Shown: positions 9,561 through 20,528 of the stretch, one piece after another
How positions within the stretch are numbered: position 1 is the first letter of the stretch
Layout of the letters: every line of letters starts with the position of its first letter
Source of the DNA: Arachis hypogaea
Lineage: Eukaryota; Streptophyta; Magnoliopsida; Fabales; Fabaceae
Assembly (NCBI RefSeq): GCF_003086295.3
Contig: NC_092050.1
Location: 153,704,699-153,768,698, forward strand
Length of the DNA: 64,000 nt
Direction: 5' to 3'
Notes under the pieces: generated by a model
Seen by the model: only the letters and a program-made list of their open reading frames with translations
The model's database searches: none
Told to the model about the DNA's origin: nothing
Translations under genes and position numbers: made by a program

Positions 9561-12007
9561 AAATCATAAAAAAATCATCATAAAAAATAAATGGATAATT
9601 TTGTTATTTTTAGTTCTTTGGTATGTATGGACGACGCATAATAATATTGTGATTGGCACGAATATATGAGATTTTGAAAGGCTTAATAAGCATGAGTTTG
9701 GTTCTTGGCATATTCGTAGATGAAATGCAGAATAAATAAGAAGATGGTTAATAAAAGAATAAATGGTTAAAGTTTCTTCAATGCTAATAGTCGTAGTGCA
9801 TGATAGGTGTTCTATAACTTTTTTAGATTTGATTGTTTCTTTATTATTATATGTTGTTCTGTTTAATTGTGCTAAAAATGCTTATGATGATCATCTTATC
9901 GTGTTAGTGTAAAGGTTGTAGGTGCTATATTTATTTTATATGCTCTTAAATCTCATTTCTCTTATAGATATTTGTGACTGAGTAATTATTAAAAGAAATT
10001 GATTTAATATTTATTTATATTCTATTTAAATTATAATTGTGAATAAATATTTTTCAAAATAAATAATGTGATTTTTTTATAAAAATAAAGTTTAAATAAT
10101 TGTAAAATTAGATTATAGTATACCATAGATGATGATAAACTTGGCATTAGATATGCTATAAAAACCTTCTAAGAATATTATGTTGTATTATATAATTTGG
10201 TTATATTTTTCTTATTTTTAATCTAGATTATTTGAATTGGCATATTTCTAAAACGTGTTATTCAAAATTTTTAAATTATTAAATTAAATTTATTACAACT
10301 AATTAATTAAGTTGATTAAATATCTAGATATCTTATAATTTAATACAACTTAATTTATAAAGATACATAACTTTTACAGTTTTATTATTTATATAATAAA
10401 TTTAGAAATAATTTTTATAAGTTATAATTTATTTTTTTATTTGCATATACAATTTTTTAAGAACATTTTTTAGTTTTTTATTCATAAATAAATTATTTTT
10501 TACTTTGATATATATGATGAATATTTAATTTTATAATTTTAGATTATTGTATAAATATAATTAGTATGATCTTATTTCTATTATTTGAACATTAATAATG
10601 CCTTTATGAATATTTTTTATTGCATAATTCACTTTGACAGAAAAAAAGATTTATGAAAATTTAAACTTGAGCTCTTACTATGATTAAGTTCAAATTTCAA
10701 TTTATTTTGTCATATTATATAAACATTAAATTCTTTGATTAAACACTTATTTGATTATGATATGATATTATATATAACTTTCATATTGACAATTAAATTT
10801 TAGTTACTACACAAATGTTATATATTTTAGGTAATTGTACTTTTTTTGTTATTTTAAAAATTAGTATATTTTTAAGATCGTTTAATTATGTTTATTTTTC
10901 TAAAAATATTGTCATTATTGAAGAGTAACTAATGTTCGTTTGTGATAGTCTAAAATTGAGAAAATATAAAATATAACATATTAATATTTTGAGTTTTTAG
11001 ACCATATTTGCCTTACGTATTTTTTATTTCTTATTAATTAATATTTTTTATACACTTAATTGTCATTAATTTATATCAATTAAAATTTATAACTTGAAAA
11101 AAATAGATACGTGTCTAAAAAATGAACAAAAAATATATTTTTTATTTTAGTAAAATATTTATGACGCTTTAGTTTTTTTCTGCATCATATCTAACATTTT
11201 TAGTTTTTATTATAGTTAAAAGTTTTACAGATATAACAAACTAATTGTTACACTATTAAATATATTATTAGAGATAAATTATTAAATATAAATTAGTAAA
11301 GAATATATAATACTTAGTTAAGTATCATAATCATATTTAAAGGTAACTAAAATTTAAATGATTGAAATGATTAAATGCTAAATATTTTGCACCTAATCAA
11401 TTTTATTTTTGTTATTGAAATTAAAAAAGGATAAGTTGTTAATAAATTCTATATTTAAATTTAAATTTGAGTAAGAAAATAAAAAAATATTTTGAATTTT
11501 ATCTCACTAACCATAATTAATTTTAAGATAAGAAATTACTTTGTATATCATATTGTCAGACAGTGTGATCATTTGTTATTCTTTAACGACAAATATTGCC
11601 AAATCAAATGGTGTAAGAAATTAAAAAGAAATGTATTTATCAGTTCAGGAAATACTAATTTATTTTTCAATAGAATAAATTATATATTGAATAACAAAAG
11701 TTGTTATTGGTTTCTCTTCACACTGACTAATACTCAGCAATAATTATATTTCGGTACACTATGTTACCAAGAAATATTAATCAATTTAATAAATTTTGTA
11801 ATGACGTAAGTCTATAAGTTTAAAAATTTAAAATTATGTCATAAAATGTGAAGTTTTAACAAGGAACAATGTTGATAATATTGTTTTGACTTCAAGAATG
11901 AATATGATATCAACAAATAAATTTGTCCCAAGTAAATTTTAACAAAGACAAAAATCCATAAGTATTGTTATTAATAATGAGATATTAATCTATTTTAAAG
12001 ACAAATA
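9561..12007. other. AT-rich non-coding DNA
   Basis: There is no gene here. A short plus-strand piece at about 9590-9665 ('WIILLFLVLWYVWTTHNNIVI') resembles the end of a LINE ORF2 but is too short to call firmly. The rest has dense stops in all frames and no clear repeat structure visible by eye. Confidence 0.5.
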
Positions 12008-12205
12008 CATTTTTTTCTACGGATTTTTTAACTTGGCATGTCAAAGACTAATCTACCACACATTGATGCTCTAATGCTCTATTTATTAAAAGTGTGCCGC
12101 TAACTAATAAATTGTTATACACATAAGGCGAGATTCGAACTCCAAATAATTGCTTAAGCAGACAAATGAGATGATTATTCAACCAATCTAAATTGATTAA
12201 GATAA
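12008..12205 (-). mobile_element. tRNA-derived SINE, diverged
   Basis: On the minus strand the piece contains 'TGTCTGCTTAAGCA', the B-box-like 'GGAGTTCGAATCTCGCC', then 'TTAGTTAGCGGCACACTTTT', 'ATTAGTCTTTGACATG' and an A-rich end at 12008-12014. This order matches a legume SINE family that I know from recall (box 'gcttaagcaagtgtc...ggttcgaatcccgcc'). A 5' fragment of the same family lies at 37848-37896. Confidence 0.65.
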
Positions 12206-12346
12206 ATACTAATTATTTTTAATATTTTTAAATTATAAAATATTTATAATAATAATTATTATATATATATTTTTATTTAATTTTTTAATAAAAAATTTAT
12301 ATAACTTTACTTATTATCCCGTCTAGAGCACGGGAACATATACTAG

Positions 12347-13998
12347 TTATAAACTAAAATATACTGTATACTAATTAAGTAACGTGATAGTGTATTTGAC
12401 ACGTGTCAAGTGTTCGACATTCAAAAATATACTTATGTTATACATATATTTTTATTTAAGTAAGTATTTTTTTTTTAACAAATATTCTCCACATATAAGT
12501 CATTATTCCATACAAGTTTATACTTTATACAAATCTCCTTAATTTAATTCACCTCACGTATTACTGTTTAACTAACTTTTCAATCAACGCGCGAATATAT
12601 GACTGCCTTTTTCGAAAAGATTTCGTTTCTATTTTCGAATTTTCTCAACGTTTTCGATCTACATTCTCTTCCATCTCTGCATTCTCTGCGTTTCTCTTCG
12701 TTTGTTCTCTACGTTTTTGAAATCTAGCTCTAAAATCAGTTTTGAACAGTTATCTCGTTGTTGAAGATAATGAATAATTCAAGTTTAGATTATCAATTGA
12801 ATAAGAAGGAAGTTGATTATTGTTTTGAATCCAATCAAGTGGCTGAGGTGTGGTTCGATTCTAGTTAATGTTTTCGTTAGTAGTTTATGATTCTGTAGGT
12901 GAATAATGTTGTTTTTATTTTTGAAAATTGTTGTTCATCGTTGATGGTTTGAATTGAATGTAATATAAGAGTTTGCATTAAAGAAAATATTTTTTGGTAT
13001 TTAAAGCAAATTTCGGTGTAACATGAAAATATTTAAGTGTATTGTTTAAGAAATTTCGGTTTATGTGTGCTGATAAGTTCTGTATAATTAAAAACTCTTC
13101 TTCTCCCTCCTCATCTTCTGCTGTTTCTTCTTCTTATTTTTCATTATCATCATCATCATCCTTTTTTTTTCTTGTTTTATCTTCTCAAACTTCTTGTTGT
13201 TTTATTCTTAAATTCTTAAATACAGAATTACTTGGAAGATTGTGAACTTATATTCATTCAACTAAAAGAAAGAAATAAATAAAGAAAAAAATACAGCATT
13301 TGAGGAAACATTTTTCTGTATTTGCAGCAAATTTCAATGTAACATGAAGATATTTAAGTGTATTGTTTAAAAATTTTCGGTGTATGTGTGATGTGCATAA
13401 TTCAAAACTCTTCCTCTTCCTTCTCCTGCTACTTCTTCTTCATCTTCTTATTTTATTTTCTCATAATTCTTTTCGAATTCAGCTTCACAACTTCCTTCAC
13501 TTTTTCCCGACGATTTTGAGAGATTTTGATATTTGTTTGATAAGCGTTGCGGTTTTGATTGAGGGAGAATAACCGTTTGCGCTATTCAAGAGTTAGGAAA
13601 ACACGCGTTTACACGTAATCTAAATTAAGAATTGTTTTTGTTGGATTTGAGCTAACTTATATAAACTTTTATACAAAAAAAATTTGTATGTGTAACGGCC
13701 TATTTTTTTAAAAGTTTGTTAACACTTCAAATATGACTTAGATATAATGTTAATATATGGTTTAGAAAAGTTAATACTAATTGTTTGAATGTTGGTGGTA
13801 GTAAATATTTGTAGTTTAACATTTATAATTACTTGATTATCTTATAAATTTTGGAAAAATATATACGTATTCCATTGCATGTGTTCAATCATTTAAAAAA
13901 TTTTGTTTGTCTCTGTATTTCCTATGGTGTGATATCTCGTATGTATATGTCTTATCATTTATAAAAAATTGGCACTTAAAATAGGGTTTGTTTAAAAA
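12347..13998. other. Non-coding; decayed gene or transposon 5' region with internal duplication
   Basis: Positions 12560-12770 look like a 5' leader (pyrimidine-rich, 'cattctct' repeats). A short frame starting ATG at 12769 reads MNNSSLDYQLNKKEVDYCFES and stops within 35 codons. I do not recognise it firmly; the N terminus of a FAR1-related transposase-like protein is one possibility. The segments 13007-13168 and 13327-13460 are direct repeats. Polypyrimidine tracts encode spurious Ser/Leu-rich ORFs. Confidence 0.4.
13007..13460. repeat. Two direct repeat units about 320 bp apart
   Basis: Unit 1 (13007-13168) and unit 2 (13327-13460) both run 'gcaaatttc...tgtaacatga.gatatttaagtg', then 'attgtttaa', then a C/T-rich 'cttcttctcc' block. 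Divergence is about 10-15% by eye, with small gaps. Confidence 0.7.
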
Positions 13999-14023
13999 TG
14001 CGGTGAGCGTGGATCGAACACGC

Positions 14024-14066
<43 letters not shown>

Positions 14067-14071
14067 CCCGC
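13999..14071 (-). tRNA. tRNA-Phe(GAA): tRNA-Phe (anticodon GAA), second copy
   Basis: All 73 nt are identical to the copy at 519-591 (anticodon GAA, no intron, no encoded CCA). A T5 terminator follows on the minus strand (13994-13998). The upstream flank holds a CAA and a TATA-like stretch typical of plant tRNA genes. The flanks differ from the first copy, so the duplicates are not recent segmental copies of a long block. Confidence 0.97.
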
Positions 14072-14521
14072 AACATATTGTATAATTTAGTTTCTTATGT
14101 TGATTTGCAGTTAGAAAACTAATGAAGCCAAAATCCTCTATTTCTGCTTCTCTAAAAACTGGAAAAATAATCCTTCCTGTATTGTATTATTGTATATATC
14201 AATCGTTACGATGGAACCATTAAAAACCGTTTTCCTTCTGTTACTTTTCCATTAGGTTCTCGTAAAGTGCAAGCTTATGTATACAGATAGCCTCAAAAAG
14301 GCAAGATCCATGTCAATTTTGTCTTAAATTTTGTTTAATTTTTTATTTCATCCCAAATCACTTATTGTATACTTTATTCAATTTTTCTCATATATTAAAG
14401 ATTTGATATAATACATTTATCTAAAATTTGGCACTGTTCTTTCTCCCAACACAAAATATTCAGAACAAAGACTCATCATACTTAACAATTTCATTCAAAT
14501 TATTAAACATTTGCAACATTA
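14072..14521. other. Intergenic; 3' flank of the HSP20-like gene
   Basis: No ORF of note. It shares the 14311-14372 motif with 697-765. The 14402-14521 part is the likely 3' UTR of the minus-strand gene. Confidence 0.4.
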
Positions 14522-15221
14522 TCAAGTATCAACCTTGGCAGCACCACCATGAGGATAATGAGTATTCATAATTCTTGTTACAAAAGTTCCAAGTGTAACC
14601 AATGTAACCACCACAGCCACTACTCCAATTACAACCTTAATTGCTGTCCTCTTCCTTGTTTTCAATTCACCAATGGAGGAGGAGTAATGCTCTTCAACTT
14701 TCTTTGGCATCACAATAGAGAGCACTCCATGAGATAACTTTGCACTGATTTCATTCACATTTGTGTCTTTTGGAAGCCTAATTTCTTTGTGAAAACGGCT
14801 CCATTTGTTGTTGGATGAATCTAGAGGCCTTTCTCCAAAGATAGTTAGCAATCCTTTGTTGTTTGTTTGAACCTTAAGTTGCTCCTTCTTGAAACCTGCG
14901 AAAAATTATTCAGAAGAAAACATGACATGTTATTATATATTTTAATAGAGACTTATGATACTCTTCTACATATTTTCTTAGTACCTAATTTGACACTTGG
15001 TTATAAATTTTTTAGTTGACGATATAAAAAAGTTTTATATTAGGATAATATGCATAATATGAGGTTATTTTCTAGAAGAGAACATAGAGGGAAGAAATTT
15101 TAGTACCCTTCAAATCAATCTCAACAGTGACATGTTTTTCTTCTCTAATCCATCTGCAGCAAGGTTCAAATTCCTCATATGATCCAATCATTGTAGCCCC
15201 AGCAGTGTTATTTTTTCCCAT
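14522..15221 (-). CDS. HSP20/alpha-crystallin-domain protein with C-terminal membrane anchor (RTM2-like)
   Basis: Two exons: 15107-15221 (MGKNNTAGATMIGSYEEFEP...) and 14522-14895, joined across a GT..AG intron in codon 'G' of 'DLKG|FKKEQ'. The product is 162 aa. An alpha-crystallin domain covers about residues 20-104 and ends with the family motif 'HGVLSIVMPKK'. A basic patch (KTRKRT) and one hydrophobic segment (about residues 123-144, 'AIKVVIGVVAVVVTLVTLG') follow, then a short Gly/His tail. HSP20 domain plus C-terminal transmembrane helix is the layout of the RESTRICTED TEV MOVEMENT 2 group, which in Arabidopsis limits long-distance movement of potyviruses. Whether this copy does so is unknown. 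It is shorter than Arabidopsis RTM2. No lesions are visible. It neighbours, but is not fused to, the TNL cluster. Confidence 0.87.
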
Positions 15222-15350
15222 TGCAGAATAATACTAGTGGCTATAGCTTCTTCTCTCTTAAACTTGTGATTTTTAGTTTCCTTATTATTCCAGCAAAGTT
15301 TATGGAAATGGATTGAATGAATGAATGAGAGAACCATGATACAATATCTC

Positions 15351-15358
15351 TATTTATA
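15351..15358 (-). promoter_or_regulatory. TATA box of the HSP20-like gene
   Basis: TATAAATA on the minus strand lies 130 bp upstream of the ATG. That leaves a 5' UTR of about 100 nt. A TA-repeat tract lies just beyond it. Confidence 0.65.
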
Positions 15359-16245
15359 TCAATATATATACAAGGCTCAATGCATATAATTAAGAGTGTA
15401 TTTGGTAATTGGGGTGGTTCTCTTGGTTAAGAATGATTCCTTGTTGGTTTGAATAAGTTTTCTATTGTTACTTTCTTGAATCCTAGTTTTGAAGGAAACC
15501 ATGTACCTTATTTTACTTCCATCTCTCAATCTCTGTTACTTTTTCTTGATTCTTTTTTCTACAAACCAAGAATTGTAGCAATGTGTTCACAACAAGCTTG
15601 TGACTTAGCTATCTATATTCTGATATTCTACAAGGGCAAAAAGAATTGACACCTTATCACATCAACTCAATTAGTCTGTATAAGTGTGATTAATTAAAGA
15701 ATTTTTGGCATTATCACACATTATCATAAGAATAATACAGGAAAATTCACATCTCATATTGGATAGTGTTAATTAATGAAAGCTTACAAACTATAACATT
15801 TATGTTCTAAATTCCAACATTTGTCTACTCATTCATACATCAAAGTGCTGTTTTTATAAAAGATGTAACCTTTTTTTCCACATTTTTTGACCGCTAAAGT
15901 TTTAATCTACTGACAAGTTACTACATGGGGATGAAATGATGAATAATGATACTGCGTGGAATTTGTATGCAATATGCAACAAGAAATCATGATGCCGATG
16001 GGATACAAGTTTTCACTTGCTTGAAATTTCGAGGCAAAAACTAATAATAAGTCAGTGTTTTTCAAGATCACAGTATGCTAATTACAACAACGTTTGTGCC
16101 AAAGAAATAGTTAATAAGAATTACACCACACTGTAGAATAGCATAGGATTCTTTTGAACAAAACTTAAATAGTGATGACGCGTGGGTGAGAGGTGGACCC
16201 AAGGAATCAATAATGAATGAATGCAGTTTCTGCGTGGTTGCTAAG
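15359..16245. other. Intergenic, with TNL-cluster flank repeats
   Basis: No gene. The block 'ggaatttgtatgcaatatgcaacaag' (about 15958) and 'tgaaatttcgaggcaaaa' (about 16021) recur near 29033/29262 and 52422. It therefore belongs to the duplicated flanks of the TNL cluster. Confidence 0.5.
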
Positions 16246-16251
16246 TTGACT
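16246..16251 (+). promoter_or_regulatory. W-box (TTGACT) upstream of TNL pseudogene 1
   Basis: TTGACTGACTTAG is shared with TNL pseudogene 2 (33247) at about the same distance (128 and 119 bp) from the ATG. TTGAC[C/T] is the WRKY-factor core. A TATTTATA stretch follows at about 16303-16310. Confidence 0.5.
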
Positions 16252-16378
16252 GACTTAGACTTACACCCACTATTATTGTCTCTCACTCTCACTCTCTCTC
16301 TTTATTTATACTTACTATGTTTCTCTGGTTTTCATCATCATCCAACACTCCAACATATATCCTTCTTGCTTCCATCTC

Positions 16379-19300
16379 ATGGCTCTGCAATCCTCCTCCT
16401 CCTCCTCCTACTCTGCCCGTCCATTTTCCTCTTCTTCCATCAGATATGTATGGAAATACGATGTGTTCAATCAGTTTCAGAGGCCAAGATACTCGCTTAG
16501 GTTTCACTGGCAACCTCTACAAAGCTCTCTGTCGCAAAGGAATCCACTCCTTCTTTGATGATGGCGAGCTTCAAAGCGGAGAGGAAATCACACCTGCACT
16601 TCTCAAGGCAATTCAAGAGTCCAGGATTGCCATCGTTGTGCTCTCTCCTAACTATGCTGCTTCTTCTTTTTGCTTAGATGAGCTTGTCCATATCCTTCAC
16701 TGCATCAAGGGAAACAATCGCTTTGTTTAGCCGGTTTTCTTTAAGGTGGATCCTTCTGATGTGCGCCGTCTAAAAAACAGTTTTGGAGAGGCAATAGCTA
16801 AGCATGAGAACAGATACAAGGATCACATGAACAACAAGGTGGACACATGGAAGAAGGCTCTGAAAGAAGTAGCCAATTTGTCTGGCTATCATTTCGAAGA
16901 TGGGTAACTTCACTTCGTATACTTCTTTCTGTAATTGTTTCTCATTATTACAATTTTGAATTGTAAAAGTATTTATGTGTTTGTTTGTTGGGCAGGCATG
17001 GATATGAACATGAGTTTATTAAAAAGATCGTGCAAGACATTTCAAGAAAGATTGGACGTCTACCTTTGCCAGTGGCTGACTTCCCTGTTGGACTCGAGTC
17101 TCCAATGTCAAAAGTAATTTCACTTTTGGAAATGGATTCTACTGATCGAGTTCACATGGTAGGGATACATGGGATTGGTGGCATAGGGAAAACAACACTT
17201 GCTCTTGCTCTTTATAACTTGATTGCCGACAATTTTGAAGGTGTGTGTTTTCTTGAAAAGGTGAGAGAAAATTCACAAAAATATGGGTTGGTGCATCTTC
17301 AAAACAATCTTCTTTGTAAGATATTAGAAAAGGAGGGAGTCCAGATAATATGTGTTAAGGAAGGAATTTCACAGATACAATGTAGACTGAGTCAAATAAA
17401 AGTTCTTTTGGTTTTGGATGATGTTGATGAGCATGAACAGTTGACAGCTATTGCGGGAAAACCTGATTGGTTTCATCCTGGAAGCAGAATCATTATTACA
17501 ACACGGGACAAACATTTGTTGACACTTCATAACATTGAAAGAACATATGAGGTACAAGGTTTAAATAAGCAAGAATCCTTAGAGTTGCTTCAATGGAAAG
17601 CTTTTAAAACAGATATTGTCAACCCAAGGTATAAGAATGTTTTAACCCGTGCAGTAACTTATGCTTCCCGTCTTCCATTGGCTTTGGAAGTAATAGGTAG
17701 TCACTTGTGTGGAAAAAAAGTAGAAGAATGGGAATCTGCATTGAATAAATTTGAAAGACATCTTGATGATAAAATACATGAGATACTTCAGGTTAGTTTT
17801 GATGCTTTGGGAAAAGAAGAACAGAGTGTTTTTCTTGATATTGCCTGTTGTTTTAAAGGGTATGAATTAGAGGAACTTGCATATATACTTCAAGCTCATT
17901 ATGGAAGTTGCATGAAATATTATATTGGAGTGTTGGTTGAGAAATCTCTCATAAAGATTGATCAATTCAGAATAACATTACATGATCTAATAGAGGACAT
18001 GGGCAAAGATATATGTCGAGAAAAATGGTCAAAAGTGCCTGGAAAACATAGTAGATTATGGTTCTACAAGGATATAATTAAAGTTTTGGAAGATAATCAA
18101 GTAAGTAATAGTTTTTTTACTCAAGTTTATTAAAGATTTTTTTAATACATGTATTTTAATTAACTCATGTTCTTACTTTTGTGTGATGAAAGGGAACTAG
18201 TGCCATTGAAATCATACATTTGGAATTTCCTTTATTTAGAAAGGAAAGGGGTGAAGGTCCATTGGAAAAAGAGAAAAATGATGATGTAGAAGTAAAATGG
18301 GATGGAACAGCTTTTAAAGAGACTTCAAAATCTCAAAACACTTATCATAAAAAATGGTCGTTTTTCCAAAGGTCCCAAATATCTTCCAAATAGTTTAAGA
18401 GTATTGGAATGGAGGAGGTATCCATCGAGACATTTTCCTTCTAATTTTAATCCAGAAAAGCTTTCCATACTCAAGTTGCCTTATTATCCCTACATGTCAC
18501 TCAAGTTGGATAGCTTATCCAAGGTAAGCGTACTAAATTCATTTTTATGATTTTGTATGTTTGTTAATTCACATAATCAAGTTTATTGGTTTTATTTTAG
18601 TTTGTTCATTAATTTTATTTGTTTGTTTGTTTTTTCTCCAGATGATGATCACCTTGAAAGTTTTGAATTTTGATCGCAGCTTTTTTTTTGAAAGAGATAC
18701 CTGATGTATCTAATCTTCAAACTTTAGAAGAATTTTCTTTTGAAGAATGTTATAATTTAGTCTCAGTTCACAGTTCAGTTGGTTTTTTACCGAAACTTAA
18801 AGAATTGAAGGCTGAAGGCTGCGACAAGCTCAGAAGTTTTCCACCTGTTATTAATTTGCCATCACTGGAAATACTCGGTTTATCTGGTTGCTCAAGTCTT
18901 GAGAAATTTCCAGAGATTCCAGAAGAGATGAAAAATCTAGAAGGGCTTATTTTGAATGAGACTAGCATAAAAGATTTGTCAAGTTCATTTTGTAACCTTT
19001 TTAGATTGCGGCGTTTGGATATGCAGTATAATGAAATGTATAAAATACCAAGTGTCATTGCCATGATGCCAAACTTGTATCGGTGTGATATTAAGTTAGG
19101 AGGAAGAAAGGGGAGGGTATCAGGGGAGCAAGAAGAGGAACTTCATGGAATACTCACTCACTCCGTCCCCTCTTCACATTTGAAATATCTTCCTCTCGAA
19201 AACAACAATTTGTGAGATGACTTTTTTCCACTAGCTGTTGCATGGTTTCCGAATGTGAAATCTTTATACCTAGGAGGCAATAATTTCACAGTCCTTCCTG

Positions 19301-20121
19301 AATGCATCCAACAATTTCGCTTTCTTCGGTATATCGATGTGGATTGTTGTGAGCATCTTCGGGAGATTAGAGGGATTCCACCAAACTTGGAAATCTTTTC
19401 AGCAGCACACTGCAAATCATTTGAGTCACAGAGGCACAAGCGTGTTACTCAATCATGTTTGGTTACTTTTTAACAATGCAGATGACATCATAATTCATAT
19501 TAAATTAATAATTTATGCTAAACTACTGCTTCTGCATTATGAATGAATGTCAGAAAGTGCACGAGGGTAGAAGGACCAAGTTTGTGATGCCAGGTGGAAG
19601 CATTCCAAGGTGGTTTGAGTGGCGCAGCAGTGGATCTTCTATTTCTTTCTGGTTTCGTGGCACCAAATTCCCTGACAATGCCCTTTGGGTTGCAATTCTA
19701 CTCAAAGATTGCATCCCTACCCCACTTGGATGGAGTAATATCCATTGTGACCATCAATGGCACACGTTATCATGAATATTGGGAAGCACCATATTTTGAA
19801 AGAGGATGGAATCATGCGAAGCTTTCATATGAAGCATCTGACGGTTATAAGGGAATGGTGCCAGGTGAGTCAATTGCAAAAGAGATTGGAATCCACGTAT
19901 TGAAGCAAGAGAGTAGTAGTATTGAAGATATTCGATTCACTGACCCATACAAAATGACACAAGTAATTATAATGATGATCATGCTCTCAATAGCATTGCC
20001 CAACCATAAGAAGCAGCCCTTGCTCCTCCAAACATGCATTGGTTTGTGGACGTTGCTGTTTCTAACTATGCATGATTTGGATAAGGACAGTGAATTAGGG
20101 TCGGAAGGATTAGGAATGTAA
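16379..20121 (+). pseudogene. TIR-NB-ARC-LRR (TNL) resistance gene, pseudogene 1
   Basis: Five exons are visible: 16379-16903 TIR; 16996-18100 NB-ARC; 18193-18523 and 18642-19456 LRR; 19554-20121 C-terminal jelly-roll (C-JID-like) with 'MPGGSIPRWFEWRSSGSSISF'. The NB-ARC exon is fully open: P-loop GIGGIGKTT, kinase-2 VLLVLDDVDE, RNBS-B SRIIITTRD, 'RLPLAL' in place of GLPLAL, FLDIACCFKG, and LHD in place of MHD. Such proteins sense pathogen effectors and signal through TIR NADase activity. Lesions: 1-nt insertion in the first TIR motif (16469/16470, 'YDVF-SFRG'); TAG at 16728-16730; frameshift near 18320; frameshift at the T-run 18681-18689; TGA 19213-19215; frameshift in 19700-19737. A hAT-type insert interrupts the 3' end at about 20109. 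At least five independent lesions make a working receptor impossible. Confidence 0.9.
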
Positions 20122-20528
20122 TACCACCCGAATCCGCGGGTACCCACCCCGCCCCGCCCCACACCGGGGCGGGTTATTGGGAGGGGCGGGGCGGGGTCGG
20201 GTTTAGGTAATACTCGCCCCCTACCCGCCCCGCTATATATATAATATATGTAAAATAATTAGTAAATGATTAATAATATTGTATCATATTTAAATTTGTA
20301 CTTTAATTTATGTTATATATATATGATGATGGTCATATAAATTTTGAAATTTAATTTTATTTATTAGATTTTAATAATTATAGGGGCGGGTAGGGCAGGG
20401 ACGGGTTAGGGTTCAACGTTTTACTACCTGTGGGTAAAAGCGGGACGGTTCTATGCGGGTTGTTGTACGGCGGGGCGGGGTCGGGTAGAGCAAAAACCTG
20501 CCCCTACCCGCCCTGTTGCCACCCCTAA
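20109..20528. mobile_element. hAT-type non-autonomous element (GC-rich ends) in TNL 1
   Basis: The right end is TTGCCACCCCTA (20517-20528), the same terminus as the MITE at 63281-63942. The left end (TAGGAATG.AATACC) is a degraded match. Both sub-terminal zones are rich in 'ccccgcccc/ggggcggggt' and the middle is AT-rich. TNL 2 lacks it at the matching place ('ggaaggatt|gcataacag'), which shows it is an insertion. No clean 8-bp duplication is visible. Confidence 0.7.

Larger units (their letters stand above)
6997..12346 (+). mobile_element. Candidate Helitron (5' TC, 3' hairpin plus CTAG)
   Basis: The proposed 5' end is A|TCTATTCTATTATATAAAA at 6997, after an A. The proposed 3' end is a perfect 5-bp stem CCCGT-CTAGAGC-ACGGG (12318-12334), then 12 nt ending in CTAG at 12346, followed by T. 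A short GC-rich hairpin 10-12 nt before CTRR and insertion between A and T are the Helitron hallmarks. No Rep/helicase ORF is present, so it would be non-autonomous. It contains a LINE tail and a SINE. Pairing these two ends as one element is inference; each end alone is better supported than the pairing. Confidence 0.5.

Noticed and set aside
12100..12150. Possible tRNA gene (TTCGAATCTC box, minus strand)
   Set aside because: No cloverleaf forms; the surrounding order of motifs fits a tRNA-derived SINE.
16317..16730. Continuous TIR ORF beginning MFLWFSSSS
   Set aside because: Its first ~45 codons are upstream leader read in the wrong frame. The true start by comparison with TNL 2 is 16379, in another frame, so this ORF exists because of the frameshift.
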